Positions 18,948 to 26,609 of a DNA stretch of 39,292 bases are shown one piece after another. This DNA comes from JBGPEQ01 sp035518775 (GTDB lineage: Bacteria; Pseudomonadota; Alphaproteobacteria; Dongiales; Dongiaceae), in NCBI GenBank assembly GCA_035518775.1, contig DATIXH010000194.1:1-39292 (forward strand), read 5' to 3'. Made by a program: the position numbers and the translations under genes. Numbering within the stretch: the first letter of the stretch is position 1; every line of letters starts with the position of its first letter. The notes beneath the pieces were generated by a model, which did no database searches, was not told the origin of the DNA, and was given only the letters and a program-made list of their open reading frames with translations.

Positions 18948-18974
18948 GCGAGCAATCGCACAGCGATTGCTCGC
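18948..18974. promoter_or_regulatory. Perfect 12-bp inverted repeat overlapping a -35 box
   Basis: GCGAGCAATCGC (18948-18959) and GCGATTGCTCGC (18963-18974) form a perfect inverted repeat with a 3-nt loop, 31 nt after the permease stop. There is no U-tract, so as a terminator it is atypical. It covers the predicted -35 element (18967-18972) of the next permease, so it may be an operator. Confidence 0.55.
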
Positions 18975-18995
18975 TCGAGCCAATTCCGCCTATAA
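18967..18995 (+). promoter_or_regulatory. Predicted sigma-70 type promoter of permease 19264
   Basis: TTGCTC (18967-18972), 17-bp spacer, CTATAA (18990-18995), followed by GACCGTCACC. This matches the promoter at 16941 in geometry and flanking bases. A start near 19002 would give a leader of about 260 nt. Confidence 0.58.
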
Positions 18996-19028
18996 GACCG
19001 TCACCGCGTCGCGATGTCGTTACATATA

Positions 19029-19146
19029 GAACCGGGCAATCGGTCGGCGACGCCGGGCAGGGCCGAATAGGCATGGGACAGCGCAGCGCGACGCGCCAAT
19101 CTACCTCGACATCATACGGCCTTCGGCAGGTGCCGCCAAGCCGCAG
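19029..19146 (+). promoter_or_regulatory. Conserved 5' leader element, copy B
   Basis: Counterpart of 17004-17125, with the same conserved blocks and two hairpins. ACCG/CGGT is at the start, and CGGC-C-TT-C-GGC/GCC-AA-GCCG at 19117-19143. Between the copies the hairpin loop changes (AGCTTCC against AGGTGCC) while both stem strands stay the same. It ends 118 nt before the start codon, and the sequence between element and start codon is not conserved. Confidence 0.6.
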
Positions 19147-19263
19147 CCCGAACGCTTTCCTCCACTGCGATCCTTCGACCACGTCTTGCCGCGGGCAGGC
19201 AACGATGCGGCTTCTCTGCCGCGCCGCCCCTCCGGCGAGACAATCTCACAAGGGGGCTTCCGA

Positions 19264-20883
19264 ATGACCACGGCAACGGCAACCGCAGACGCGGGGCAAG
19301 GCCAACTACAACGCGCCATCGACTGGAAGGGCGCATTCTGGGTCGCCAGCGGCGTGCCGCCGCTGGTGCTGTTCTCGATCGGCGGCATCGCCGCCACGAT
19401 CGGCGCGCCATCCTGGCTGGTGTGGGCGCTCTCCATCGGCATGGGCTTCATCCAGTCCTTCACCTATGCCGAGATCGCCGGCATCTTCGACGAGAAAGCC
19501 GGCGGCGCCTCGAACTACGGCGCCACAGCATGGTTGCGCTATGGAATCGTCGGCAAGTTCATGGCGCCGCTGTCGGTCTGGACCTACTGGTTCGCCTGGT
19601 CGCCCGTGCTGGCAATCGGCTCTGGCATTGCTGCCGGCTATATCCTGACCGCGCTCCTGCCGCCGGATTCGGCGATCCTGACCTGGAGCATTACGCTCGT
19701 CGATCTGAGCTTCCTGAAGGAGGGGCTGACATTGCGCGTCAACAGCACCTTCTTCATCGGGGCGGCGCTGCTCCTTGTCGTGTTTGCCGCGCAGCATCAT
19801 GGCATTCTCCGCACCGCCCGGATCCAGACCGTCATCGGCGTTGCGGTCATCGTGCCGTTGCTGATCGTCGGCGTTGTCCCGCTGTTGACCGGCGATGTCG
19901 TAGCCACGAACTTCTCGCCGTTCACGCCGCTGGCGCTGGATGCCAACAAGAACATCGTTCCCGGCGAATGGAATCTCCCGGGCTGGACCTTGTTCCTTGG
20001 CGGAATGTTCATTGCCGGATGGTCGACATACGGCTTCGAGACGGCGGTGTGCTATACGCGGGAGTTCCGCAATCCGGCGACGGATACCTACAAGGCCATC
20101 TTCTATTCCGGCCTGCTCTGTGTCGTCGTCTTCGTCCTCGTGCCCTTTACCTTCCAGGGTTCCCTCGGCGTCGCGAAGATGCTGGAGCCCGGCATCTACG
20201 ACGGCTCCGGCGTGGCCGCGGCCATGGCGACCATCGTGGGGGGCGGCGCCTTCGTCGGGAACCTGCTGATACTCATGATGATCCTTGCCTTGGTCTTGTC
20301 GATCATGACGACCATGGCGGGCTCATCGCGGACGCTGTATCAGGCATCCGCCGACGGCTGGCTTCCCAAGTACCTCTCCTACGTCAATCCCTATGGCGCG
20401 CCGACGCGCGCGATGTGGACCGACCTTATCTTCAATCTCATTCTGCTGCTGATGTCCGACTACGTCTTCTTGCTGGCCGTGTCGAACGTCGCATACATGG
20501 TCTTCAATTTCCTCTGCCTCAACGCCGGCTGGATCCATCGCATCGATAGCGGCGACATCAAGCGGCCGTGGCGGGCACCGAACTGGCTGCTCGGTCTCGG
20601 CACGATCTTTGCGTTCGTCAACATGGTCTTCCTGGGTGCCGGCGCCAATGTGTGGGGGCCGACGACGTTGATCATGGGCCTCATCGTCATGGCACTCATC
20701 GTTCCGATTTTCGCCTACCGGCACTATGTCCAGGACGGCGGAGTGTTCCCGGACCGCATGCTCGTCGATCTCGGCCTGCAGGGCCGCGACCTCGGCCAGA
20801 GGAAGGCAGGCATGCTGCCCTATCTGGCACTCGTCGGGGGCGTCGTCGTCATGCTGGCCGCGCACTGGATCTTCACCACTTGA
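19264..20883 (+). CDS. APC-family permease, paralog 2
   Basis: A 539-residue membrane protein, paralog of the preceding gene, with about 12-13 spans. The polar Thr/Ala-rich start is followed by QRAIDWKGAFWVASGVPPL, SFTYAEIAGIFDEKAGGASN, and LSIMTTMAGSSRTLYQASAD followed by GWLPKYL. The substrate is unknown. Differences in the helix 2-3 loop (IFDEKAGGASNYGAT against LHPSKSGGTAVHGAT) could reflect a different substrate. ATG at 19264 is chosen by alignment with the paralog. It is followed by an intrinsic terminator, and it has its own promoter and leader, so the duplication copied the control region too. Confidence 0.87.
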   Translation: MTTATATADAGQGQLQRAIDWKGAFWVASGVPPLVLFSIGGIAATIGAPSWLVWALSIGMGFIQSFTYAEIAGIFDEKAGGASNYGATAWLRYGIVGKFMAPLSVWTYWFAWSPVLAIGSGIAAGYILTALLPPDSAILTWSITLVDLSFLKEGLTLRVNSTFFIGAALLLVVFAAQHHGILRTARIQTVIGVAVIVPLLIVGVVPLLTGDVVATNFSPFTPLALDANKNIVPGEWNLPGWTLFLGGMFIAGWSTYGFETAVCYTREFRNPATDTYKAIFYSGLLCVVVFVLVPFTFQGSLGVAKMLEPGIYDGSGVAAAMATIVGGGAFVGNLLILMMILALVLSIMTTMAGSSRTLYQASADGWLPKYLSYVNPYGAPTRAMWTDLIFNLILLLMSDYVFLLAVSNVAYMVFNFLCLNAGWIHRIDSGDIKRPWRAPNWLLGLGTIFAFVNMVFLGAGANVWGPTTLIMGLIVMALIVPIFAYRHYVQDGGVFPDRMLVDLGLQGRDLGQRKAGMLPYLALVGGVVVMLAAHWIFTT

Positions 20884-20915
20884 CGAGAGACGGCGGCGCG
20901 TAGTTGCAAGGAATA

Positions 20916-20947
20916 GCGGGGCCTGGAAATCGGCCCCGCAGCTTTTC
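20916..20947 (+). terminator. Rho-independent terminator after permease paralog 2
   Basis: GCGGGGCC (20916-20923) pairs perfectly with GGCCCCGC (20932-20939) across an 8-nt loop, followed by AGCTTTT. It lies 33 nt after the permease stop and just before the end of a convergent gene. Confidence 0.78.
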
Positions 20948-20949
20948 GG

Positions 20950-21285
20950 CTAGGCCCGCCAGAACGTGATGGTCAGGCCGCCGGCGATGATCAGCGCGCC
21001 GCCGACCAGGATGGCGGGGGTCGGCTTCAGGCCGAAGCCGAGCCAGTTGATCAGCTGGGCCACGACGAAGAACAGCGTCACGTAGACGCCGAGCAGACGC
21101 CCGAAATCCCAGGGCGGGAGGTTGACGGTGACGCCATAGGCGAAGAGCACGCCGCCGCCGAGCACCAGGAGGCTCGCACGCGCCGGCAAGGAGGCCGCGT
21201 GGAGGCCGGTCCGGACGATGGCGTCGCCCCCTGCCTCCAATGCGGCGGCCAGCAACAGCAAGAGCAACGAAACGGCAGTACCCAA
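20950..21285 (-). CDS. Small DMT/EamA-like membrane protein
   Basis: 111 residues with four hydrophobic spans (about 3-20, 35-52, 65-84, 91-108), the size and layout of a half-transporter in the drug/metabolite transporter superfamily. The closing LVGGALIIAGGLTITFW is typical of the last EamA helix. The start is TTG at 21285, supported by a very strong GGGGGAGGGG 6-7 nt upstream. It lies 67 nt downstream of, and in line with, the full-length EamA gene. The substrate is unknown. It may act as a homodimer, as SMR proteins do. Confidence 0.72.
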   Translation of the reverse strand: MGTAVSLLLLLLAAALEAGGDAIVRTGLHAASLPARASLLVLGGGVLFAYGVTVNLPPWDFGRLLGVYVTLFFVVAQLINWLGFGLKPTPAILVGGALIIAGGLTITFWRA

Positions 21286-21352
21286 GGTCCCCTCCCCCGA
21301 AATAGCGCTTCTGTGGAAGCGTCGTCAGAATGCGTCCAGCCACTGCGGCGCG

Positions 21353-22288
21353 CTATCGCGCCGGCGACGAACCGGGGGTCGCCACGCCTTTTCCGGCCGC
21401 GACCCGCCGCTCGCGGTAGAGCACGTAGAGCCCGCTCAGACTGATCAGGACCCCGCCCCCGATGGTCCAGAGGTCGGGGAAATCGCCGAACCAGAGATAG
21501 CCGATCGTGGTCGACCAGATCAGCTGGGCGTAGGCGAAGGGCGCGAGCAGGGAGGCGGGCGCGATGGCGAACGCGCGGATCAGCAGATAGTGGGAGAAGC
21601 CGCCGGCGCCGCCCAGGAAAATCAGGCTCACCCACTCCCAGAAGGTGGGCGTCACCCACAGCGTGGGGAGGCAGGCGGTGGTGACCGCCAGGCCGACGGT
21701 CGCCGAGAAGAAATAGGTCGTGAGCGCGCTATCGCTGCGGCTCAGGATCCGGGTGGTGATCTGATAGAGCGAGAAGCAGCTGGCCGTGAGCAGCGGCAGG
21801 GTCATGGCCCAATGCACCATCCCGAAGCCCGGACGGATGATCAGGAGCACGCTGGCGAAGCCGATGATGACGGCGGCCCAGCGCCGGATCCCCACCTGCT
21901 CCCCCAGGATCGGTACGGAGAGGCCTGTCACCAGCAGCGGCGAGACGAAGCCGATGGCGGTCGCGTCGGCCAGCGGGATGTACTTCACCGCCACGAAGAA
22001 GAACACCGTCGAGCCCAGCAGCAGCGTCGAGCGCAGGATCTGCAGGCCGGGGCGGGTCGAGCGGAAGGCCGAGCGCAGGCTCTGGCCGCCGAGGAAGAGC
22101 GGCAGGACGGCCAGATGGAAGAGATAGCGGCCCCAGGCGATCTCCATGACCGGCAGCGACTGTGTCAGGTGCTTGGCAGTAGCATCCAGGACCGTGAAGC
22201 TGAAGCCGACCCCGAGCATCAGCAGGATGCCGCGCAGGTGGTTGGCCGTGGGCGTGGCGATCGCGGTCCGGGCGGTGGTCGTGGTCAT
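21353..22288 (-). CDS. EamA/DMT-family transporter
   Basis: A 311-residue inner-membrane protein with about ten spans in two EamA repeats (about 20-145 and 160-290). HLRGILLMLGVGFSFTVLDA opens repeat 1. The family's helix 4 region reads PLADATAIGFVSPLLVTGLS, with its partner ASLLAPFAYAQLIWSTTIGY in repeat 2. Members export small metabolites or amino acids; the substrate is not evident. The ATG lacks a purine-rich ribosome site (CCCCTCCCC precedes it), so it may be poorly translated or leaderless. It is divergent from the kamA operon across a 331-bp gap, which makes export of that operon's product a possibility but no more than that. Confidence 0.85.
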   Translation of the reverse strand: MTTTTARTAIATPTANHLRGILLMLGVGFSFTVLDATAKHLTQSLPVMEIAWGRYLFHLAVLPLFLGGQSLRSAFRSTRPGLQILRSTLLLGSTVFFFVAVKYIPLADATAIGFVSPLLVTGLSVPILGEQVGIRRWAAVIIGFASVLLIIRPGFGMVHWAMTLPLLTASCFSLYQITTRILSRSDSALTTYFFSATVGLAVTTACLPTLWVTPTFWEWVSLIFLGGAGGFSHYLLIRAFAIAPASLLAPFAYAQLIWSTTIGYLWFGDFPDLWTIGGGVLISLSGLYVLYRERRVAAGKGVATPGSSPAR

Positions 22289-22619
22289 GGGGAGGGGCGA
22301 TGACGACTTGCGCCACCATCATGACCCAGCGACTGCGAGGCCGCCACGTAATCTTGGCATCGGCGGGATGCGGGGGACGCGGCGCTGGCGCCTATGGAGA
22401 AGGACCGTCGGCAGAGCCGTTTGCCTATGGCGCGGCAATATTCGCGCCCTCGCGAACTGATGTGACGCCAATTCCCGAGGAAAATTCGCGGCGGCGCTGG
22501 ACTTCTGAATCGAGAAGTATTATGTGCGAAACCACGGCCGCAGCGACGCGCGAATTGCATGGGCAGACGCTGCCGGTCACCAACAAACCAACCCCGATCT
22601 GCCCGGGAAGGGACAAATA
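22289..22619. other. Divergent intergenic region, EamA/kamA
   Basis: 331 nt, presumably with promoters for both arms. The clearest structure is the palindrome at 22501-22518. The kamA frame stays open up to ATG at 22524, but that stretch lacks recognisable protein sequence and the better ribosome site is at 22604-22612. Confidence 0.5.
22501..22524. promoter_or_regulatory. Candidate operator and -10 element before kamA
   Basis: ACTTCT-GAATCG-AGAAGT (22501-22518) is a perfect 6+6 inverted repeat in an AT-richer patch, followed directly by TATTAT (22519-22524), a good -10 hexamer. No clear -35 is seen. A repressor or activator site overlapping a kamA promoter is plausible. Confidence 0.35.
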
Positions 22620-23945
22620 ATGCAGCGCCGCGTTCTCGCGGAGGAGGTCAAGCCTCCGAGTACCACCGATCATTTCCACGAACGACACGCCCTCTCCACC
22701 AAGATCACCCCAAGCGCGGCGAAGCCGCCTTTTTTTGCGCCCATAATCAAGCGCCCGACCGCCCGCGAGCGGTTCCCGATCAGCCCCCGCAGCCAGCTCT
22801 TCCGCAAGCGGTTCTTCCCCGAAGCCAGCGCCCTCGACTGGAGCGACTGGCGCTGGCAGGTGCGCAGCCGGGTGAAGGACCTCGGCGGCCTCGCCCGCAT
22901 CATCAACCTCTCGGACGACGAGGCTTCCGCGATCCGGCGCCATACCGGCTCGCTGCCCGTGGGCATCACGCCCTATTACCTGACGCTGTTCGATCGCGAC
23001 GATTCGTCTCAGCCGATCCGGCGCACCCACATCCCCGTCAATGACGAATATCTGCGCCTCCCCGGCGAGGCCGACGATCCCCTGGCCGAGGACCATGACG
23101 CCGCCGTTCCCGGCCTGGTGCACCGCTATCCCGACCGGGTGCTGTTCCTGGTGACCGGGTTCTGCTCGACCTATTGCCGCTACTGCACCCGCTCGCGCAT
23201 GGTCGGCGAGGCCGGCGGCGAATATCAGTTCAGCGTGCCCCAGTGGGAGCGCGCCATCGCCTATATCGAGGCGCACCCGGAAATCCGCGACGTGCTGCTC
23301 TCGGGCGGTGATCCCCTCACCCTGGCCGACGAGAAGCTGGAATGGCTGCTGTCGCGCCTGCGGGCCATCCGCCATGTGGAGTTCCTGCGCATCGGCACCA
23401 AGGTGCCGGTGGTGGTGCCGCAGCGGGTGACCCGCAGCCTGACGGCGATCCTGCGCAAGTTCCACCCGCTCTGGGTGAGCTTGCATTTCACCCATCCGGA
23501 CGAGCTGACCGAGGAGGTGAAGGAGGCTTGCGCCCGGCTCGCCGACGCCGGCATCCCCCTGGGTTCGCAGACGGTGCTGCTGAAGGGCATCAACGACGAC
23601 GTCGACGTGATGAAGCGGCTGATGCACGGCCTGCTGATGGCGCGGGTGAAGCCCTACTACCTCTATCAGTGCGATCCCATCTCCGGTTCGGCCCACTTCC
23701 GCACGACCGTGGAGAAGGGGCTCGAGATCATCCGGGGCCTGCGCGGCCATACCACCGGCTATGCCGTGCCGACCTACGTGGTCGACTGTCCCGGCGGCGG
23801 CGGCAAGGTGCCGCTCATTCCCGACTATGTGGTCGGGCGCGCGGGCGACGACCTGCTGCTCACCAACTACGAAGGCGGCCTCTACCGCTACCCTGATCCC
23901 GGCGGAACGCTGGGGGCGGGCAGGGCGTTAGGGAACGACAACTAG
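22620..23945 (+). CDS. kamA: Lysine 2,3-aminomutase, KamA-type radical SAM enzyme
   Basis: Predicted to convert L-lysine to beta-lysine using S-adenosylmethionine, a [4Fe-4S] cluster and PLP. 441 residues. Cluster cysteines Cys182, Cys186 and Cys189 form CSTYCRYC; the PLP lysine is Lys396 in PGGGGK. The two aspartates that hold the substrate epsilon-amine in the Clostridium enzyme (Asp293, Asp330) are present as Asp352 (YQCDP) and Asp389 (VVDCPGGGG). The spacing is nearly identical: 37 residues between them and 7 to the lysine in both. This favours lysine over glutamate as substrate. A basic N-terminal extension of about 57 residues relative to that enzyme is unexplained. ATG at 22620 has GGGAAGGGA upstream. 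It heads an operon with two ATP-grasp ligases and a GNAT. Confidence 0.93.
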   Translation: MQRRVLAEEVKPPSTTDHFHERHALSTKITPSAAKPPFFAPIIKRPTARERFPISPRSQLFRKRFFPEASALDWSDWRWQVRSRVKDLGGLARIINLSDDEASAIRRHTGSLPVGITPYYLTLFDRDDSSQPIRRTHIPVNDEYLRLPGEADDPLAEDHDAAVPGLVHRYPDRVLFLVTGFCSTYCRYCTRSRMVGEAGGEYQFSVPQWERAIAYIEAHPEIRDVLLSGGDPLTLADEKLEWLLSRLRAIRHVEFLRIGTKVPVVVPQRVTRSLTAILRKFHPLWVSLHFTHPDELTEEVKEACARLADAGIPLGSQTVLLKGINDDVDVMKRLMHGLLMARVKPYYLYQCDPISGSAHFRTTVEKGLEIIRGLRGHTTGYAVPTYVVDCPGGGGKVPLIPDYVVGRAGDDLLLTNYEGGLYRYPDPGGTLGAGRALGNDN

Positions 23946-23967
23946 ACCGTCGATTGGGGGTTACCCG

Positions 23968-24969
23968 ATGCGCGTTGGTCTGACGTTTGATCTCCGCGAC
24001 CATTATTTGGCCGCCGGCTGCAGCGCCGAGGACACGGCCGAGTTCGACAGCATCGAGACGATCGACTCCCTGGCCGGTGCGCTGGAGCGCCTCGGCCTCG
24101 AGGTCGATCGTCTCGGTACGGTGCGCCAGCTGGCGCAGCGGCTGGTGGCCGGCGAGCGCTGGGACCTCGTGTTCAACATCGCCGAAGGGGTGAAGGGCGT
24201 CGGCCGTGAGGCCCAGGTGCCGGCCCTGCTGGACGCCTATGACATCCCCTATACCTTCTCCGATCCGCTGGTGATGGCGCTCGCCCTGCATAAGGGCATG
24301 GCCAAGCGGGTGGCGCGCGACTGCGGCGTGCCGACCGCGCCCTTCGCTGTGGTCGAGAGCATGGCCGACCTCGCGGCTGTCGACCTGCCGTTCCCGCTGT
24401 TCGCCAAGCCGATCGCCGAGGGCACGGGCAAGGGCGTGACGCCGGCGTCGCGCGTGATCAACCGGGCAGCGCTGCGCAAGCTCTGCCGCCAGCTGCTGGA
24501 GCGCTATCGCCAGCCGGTGCTGGTCGAGACCTTCCTGCCGGGCCGCGAATTCACCGTCGGCATCCTCGGCACCGGCGCCGCGGCCGAGCCGGTGGCGGTG
24601 ATGGAGGTGATCCTGAACGGCCAGGCCGAGGCCGGCGTCTATTCCTACGTCAACAAGGAGGAATGCGAGACCCGCGTCGTCTACCGCCTGGTTGACGACG
24701 ACGAGGCGAAGGCGGCGGGCGCGGTGGCGCTGGCGGCCTGGCGCGCGCTCGGCTGCCGCGACGGCGGCCGTGTCGACCTGCGCCAGGATGCCGGCGGGAA
24801 GCCGCTGTTCCTGGAGGTCAATCCGCTCGCCGGGCTGCACCCAACCCATTCCGACCTGCCGATCATGTGCACGCTCGCGGGCATTCCCTATGACGCGCTG
24901 ATCGGGCGCATCGTCGAGTCGGCGCGCCGGCGCTGCGGCGCCGCCGGCGTCTCGATCGCGGCGGAGTAG
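23968..24969 (+). CDS. D-Ala-D-Ala ligase-like ATP-grasp enzyme, first copy
   Basis: A 333-residue ATP-grasp ligase with the D-alanine ligase fold. Features are FNIAEGVKGVGREAQVPALL (~68-87), the ATP-binding PLFAKPIAEGTGKGV (~143-157) and LPGREFTVGILG (~190). The metal triad is Asp270, Glu283 and Asn285, spaced exactly as in E. coli DdlB (257/270/272). The AEREVSL segment that contacts the first D-Ala in true Ddl enzymes is absent; here it reads SAEDTAEFDSIETI. The substrates are therefore probably not D-alanine. It should activate a carboxylate as acyl-phosphate and join it to an amine. It starts 22 nt after kamA and ends 6 nt before a second, divergent copy. Confidence 0.88.
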   Translation: MRVGLTFDLRDHYLAAGCSAEDTAEFDSIETIDSLAGALERLGLEVDRLGTVRQLAQRLVAGERWDLVFNIAEGVKGVGREAQVPALLDAYDIPYTFSDPLVMALALHKGMAKRVARDCGVPTAPFAVVESMADLAAVDLPFPLFAKPIAEGTGKGVTPASRVINRAALRKLCRQLLERYRQPVLVETFLPGREFTVGILGTGAAAEPVAVMEVILNGQAEAGVYSYVNKEECETRVVYRLVDDDEAKAAGAVALAAWRALGCRDGGRVDLRQDAGGKPLFLEVNPLAGLHPTHSDLPIMCTLAGIPYDALIGRIVESARRRCGAAGVSIAAE

Positions 24970-24975
24970 CCGGCC

Positions 24976-26052
24976 ATGATCGTCCCGATACGATCGCGCC
25001 GCTCCTCGCGGGTCGCCGTCGTCTACGGCGCCGTCGCGGCCGATGCGGCTCCCGACGAGCAGGACGTGCTGGTCGAGGTCGATACCGTGCAGCAGGCCCT
25101 GACGGCCCTCGGCTTCGCGCCGGTGGCGGTGCCGCTGACCCTCGATCTCGAGGCCGTGCGCCAGCGCCTGCTTCACCTGCGGCCGGCCTTCGTCTTCAAC
25201 CTCGTGGAATCGGTAGAGGGGCTGGGACGGCTCATTCATCTGGCGCCGGCGCTCTACGAGTCGCTCGGTTTGCCTTATACGGGCGCCGGCAGCGAGGCGA
25301 TGTACCTGACCTCGAACAAGCCGCTGGCCAAGCGGCTGCTGGCGGCCGCCGGCATCGCGACGCCGGAGGGGGTCGAGCCGGCGGCGCAGGGGCTGCCGAT
25401 GCCAAGGTTCCCCGGACCCTACATCGTGAAGTCGGTCTGGGAGCATGCCTCGATCGGCATCGACGAAAGCTCGGTGGTGGAGGACGGGCGCAAGCTGGCG
25501 GCCGTCGCCCGCAAGCGCCAGCGCCGCTATGGCGGCGAGTGGTTCGCCGAGCGCTTCATCGACGGACGCGAGTTCAACCTGTCGCTGCTCGGCGGCCCTG
25601 ACGGCGTCGAACTGCTGCCGCCGGCGGAAATGCTGTTCGTCGACTATCCCGCGGGCAAGCGGCGTATCGTCGACTATGCCGCGAAGTGGCATGCGGGCTC
25701 GTTCGAGTTCTGCAATACCGTGCGGCGCTTCGACTTCGACGAGTCGGACCGAGCGTTGCTCGCGCAACTCGAAGATATCGCCCGGACCTGCTGGCGCCTG
25801 TTCGGGCTTCGCGGCTATGCACGCGTCGACTGCCGTGTGGACGGCGACGGCAAGCCCTGGGTGCTCGAGATCAACATCAATCCGTGCCTGTCGCCAGATG
25901 CCGGCTTCGCGGCCGCGGCCGCCCGCCGCGGGCTCGATCTCGCCGCGGTCCTGCGCCGCATCATCGCGGAACTGCCGGCGGGGATCGCGCAGCCGGCCGC
26001 CGTCAAGACCGACCCAGCGTCGGCCGAGTCGGTTCCGCAGGCCCTGCGCTAG
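24976..26052 (+). CDS. D-Ala-D-Ala ligase-like ATP-grasp enzyme, second copy
   Basis: A 358-residue ATP-grasp ligase only distantly similar to its neighbour. FNLVESVEGLGRLIHLAPAL (~74) and GLPYTGAGSEAMYLTSNKPL are of the Ddl type. IVKSVWEHASIGIDESSVV replaces the usual P-loop-like lid KP...GSS.G. FIDGREFNLSLLG follows, and the metal triad is Asp285 (YARVDCRVDG), Glu298 and Asn300 (LEININPCLS). No AEREVSL segment is present. The C-terminal 30 residues are low-complexity. Two different ligases in one operon suggest two successive condensations, giving a tripeptide-like or doubly amidated product. Intergenic distances of 6 and 17 nt mean tight co-expression. Confidence 0.87.
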   Translation: MIVPIRSRRSSRVAVVYGAVAADAAPDEQDVLVEVDTVQQALTALGFAPVAVPLTLDLEAVRQRLLHLRPAFVFNLVESVEGLGRLIHLAPALYESLGLPYTGAGSEAMYLTSNKPLAKRLLAAAGIATPEGVEPAAQGLPMPRFPGPYIVKSVWEHASIGIDESSVVEDGRKLAAVARKRQRRYGGEWFAERFIDGREFNLSLLGGPDGVELLPPAEMLFVDYPAGKRRIVDYAAKWHAGSFEFCNTVRRFDFDESDRALLAQLEDIARTCWRLFGLRGYARVDCRVDGDGKPWVLEININPCLSPDAGFAAAAARRGLDLAAVLRRIIAELPAGIAQPAAVKTDPASAESVPQALR

Positions 26053-26069
26053 CGCGGGAGGAGCGCACC

Positions 26070-26609
26070 ATGCCCGAGTCGCTTGGCTCACTGCTCGTTG
26101 CGCACGGCGACGAGCGAGCGCGTGCGGCCTTCCGCGAGGAGCCGGTGGCGCGCGACGCGAACGCCGTGCGCGAACTGACGGCGGCGACCGGCTTCTTCTC
26201 CGATGAGGAGGTGGCCGTCGCGATCGAGCTGGTCGAGGCGCGGCTGGCGCAGGGGCTGGCCAGCGGCTACCGCTTCCTCTTCGCCGATGGCGGCGGCCGG
26301 CTCGACGGCTATGTCTGCTACGGCCCGATCGCGCTCACCCGCTCGAGCTTCGATCTCTACTGGATCGCGGTCCGGCCCGGGGCGCAGCGGGCCGGCCTGG
26401 GGCGCCGGCTGATGGAGGCGGCGGAGGCGCAAGCGCGCGCGCTCGGCGCCACCGCGATGTATGTCGAGACCTCGTCGCGGCCGCAGTATGAGCCGACGCG
26501 CACGTTCTACCGGCGCATCGGCTATCGCGCCGCCGCGGAGCTGCCGGACTTCTATGCACCCGGCGACGGCCAGGTGATCTTCACGAAGCGGCTGCGGCCC
26601 GACTCCTGA
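26070..26609 (+). CDS. GNAT-family N-acetyltransferase
   Basis: A 179-residue acetyltransferase: acetyl-CoA-binding motif A is LYWIAVRPGAQRAGLGRRLM (~88-107, core QRAGLG), and motif B is YVETSSRPQYEPTRTFYRRI (~130) followed by GY. It would acetylate an amine of the operon's product or intermediate. In methanogens and some bacteria a GNAT (AblB) acetylates beta-lysine made by a KamA homolog (AblA) to the osmolyte N-epsilon-acetyl-beta-lysine; this protein may play that part, but here two ligases intervene. ATG at 26070 has GGGAGGAG upstream. The stop abuts the stop of the convergent antiporter gene with no gap (TGATCA). Confidence 0.85.
   Translation: MPESLGSLLVAHGDERARAAFREEPVARDANAVRELTAATGFFSDEEVAVAIELVEARLAQGLASGYRFLFADGGGRLDGYVCYGPIALTRSSFDLYWIAVRPGAQRAGLGRRLMEAAEAQARALGATAMYVETSSRPQYEPTRTFYRRIGYRAAAELPDFYAPGDGQVIFTKRLRPDS

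Noticed and set aside
22524..22619. ATG at 22524 as kamA start, adding 32 residues
   Set aside because: It overlaps the palindrome/-10 candidate and lacks a good ribosome site, whereas ATG 22620 follows GGGAAGGGA at proper spacing.
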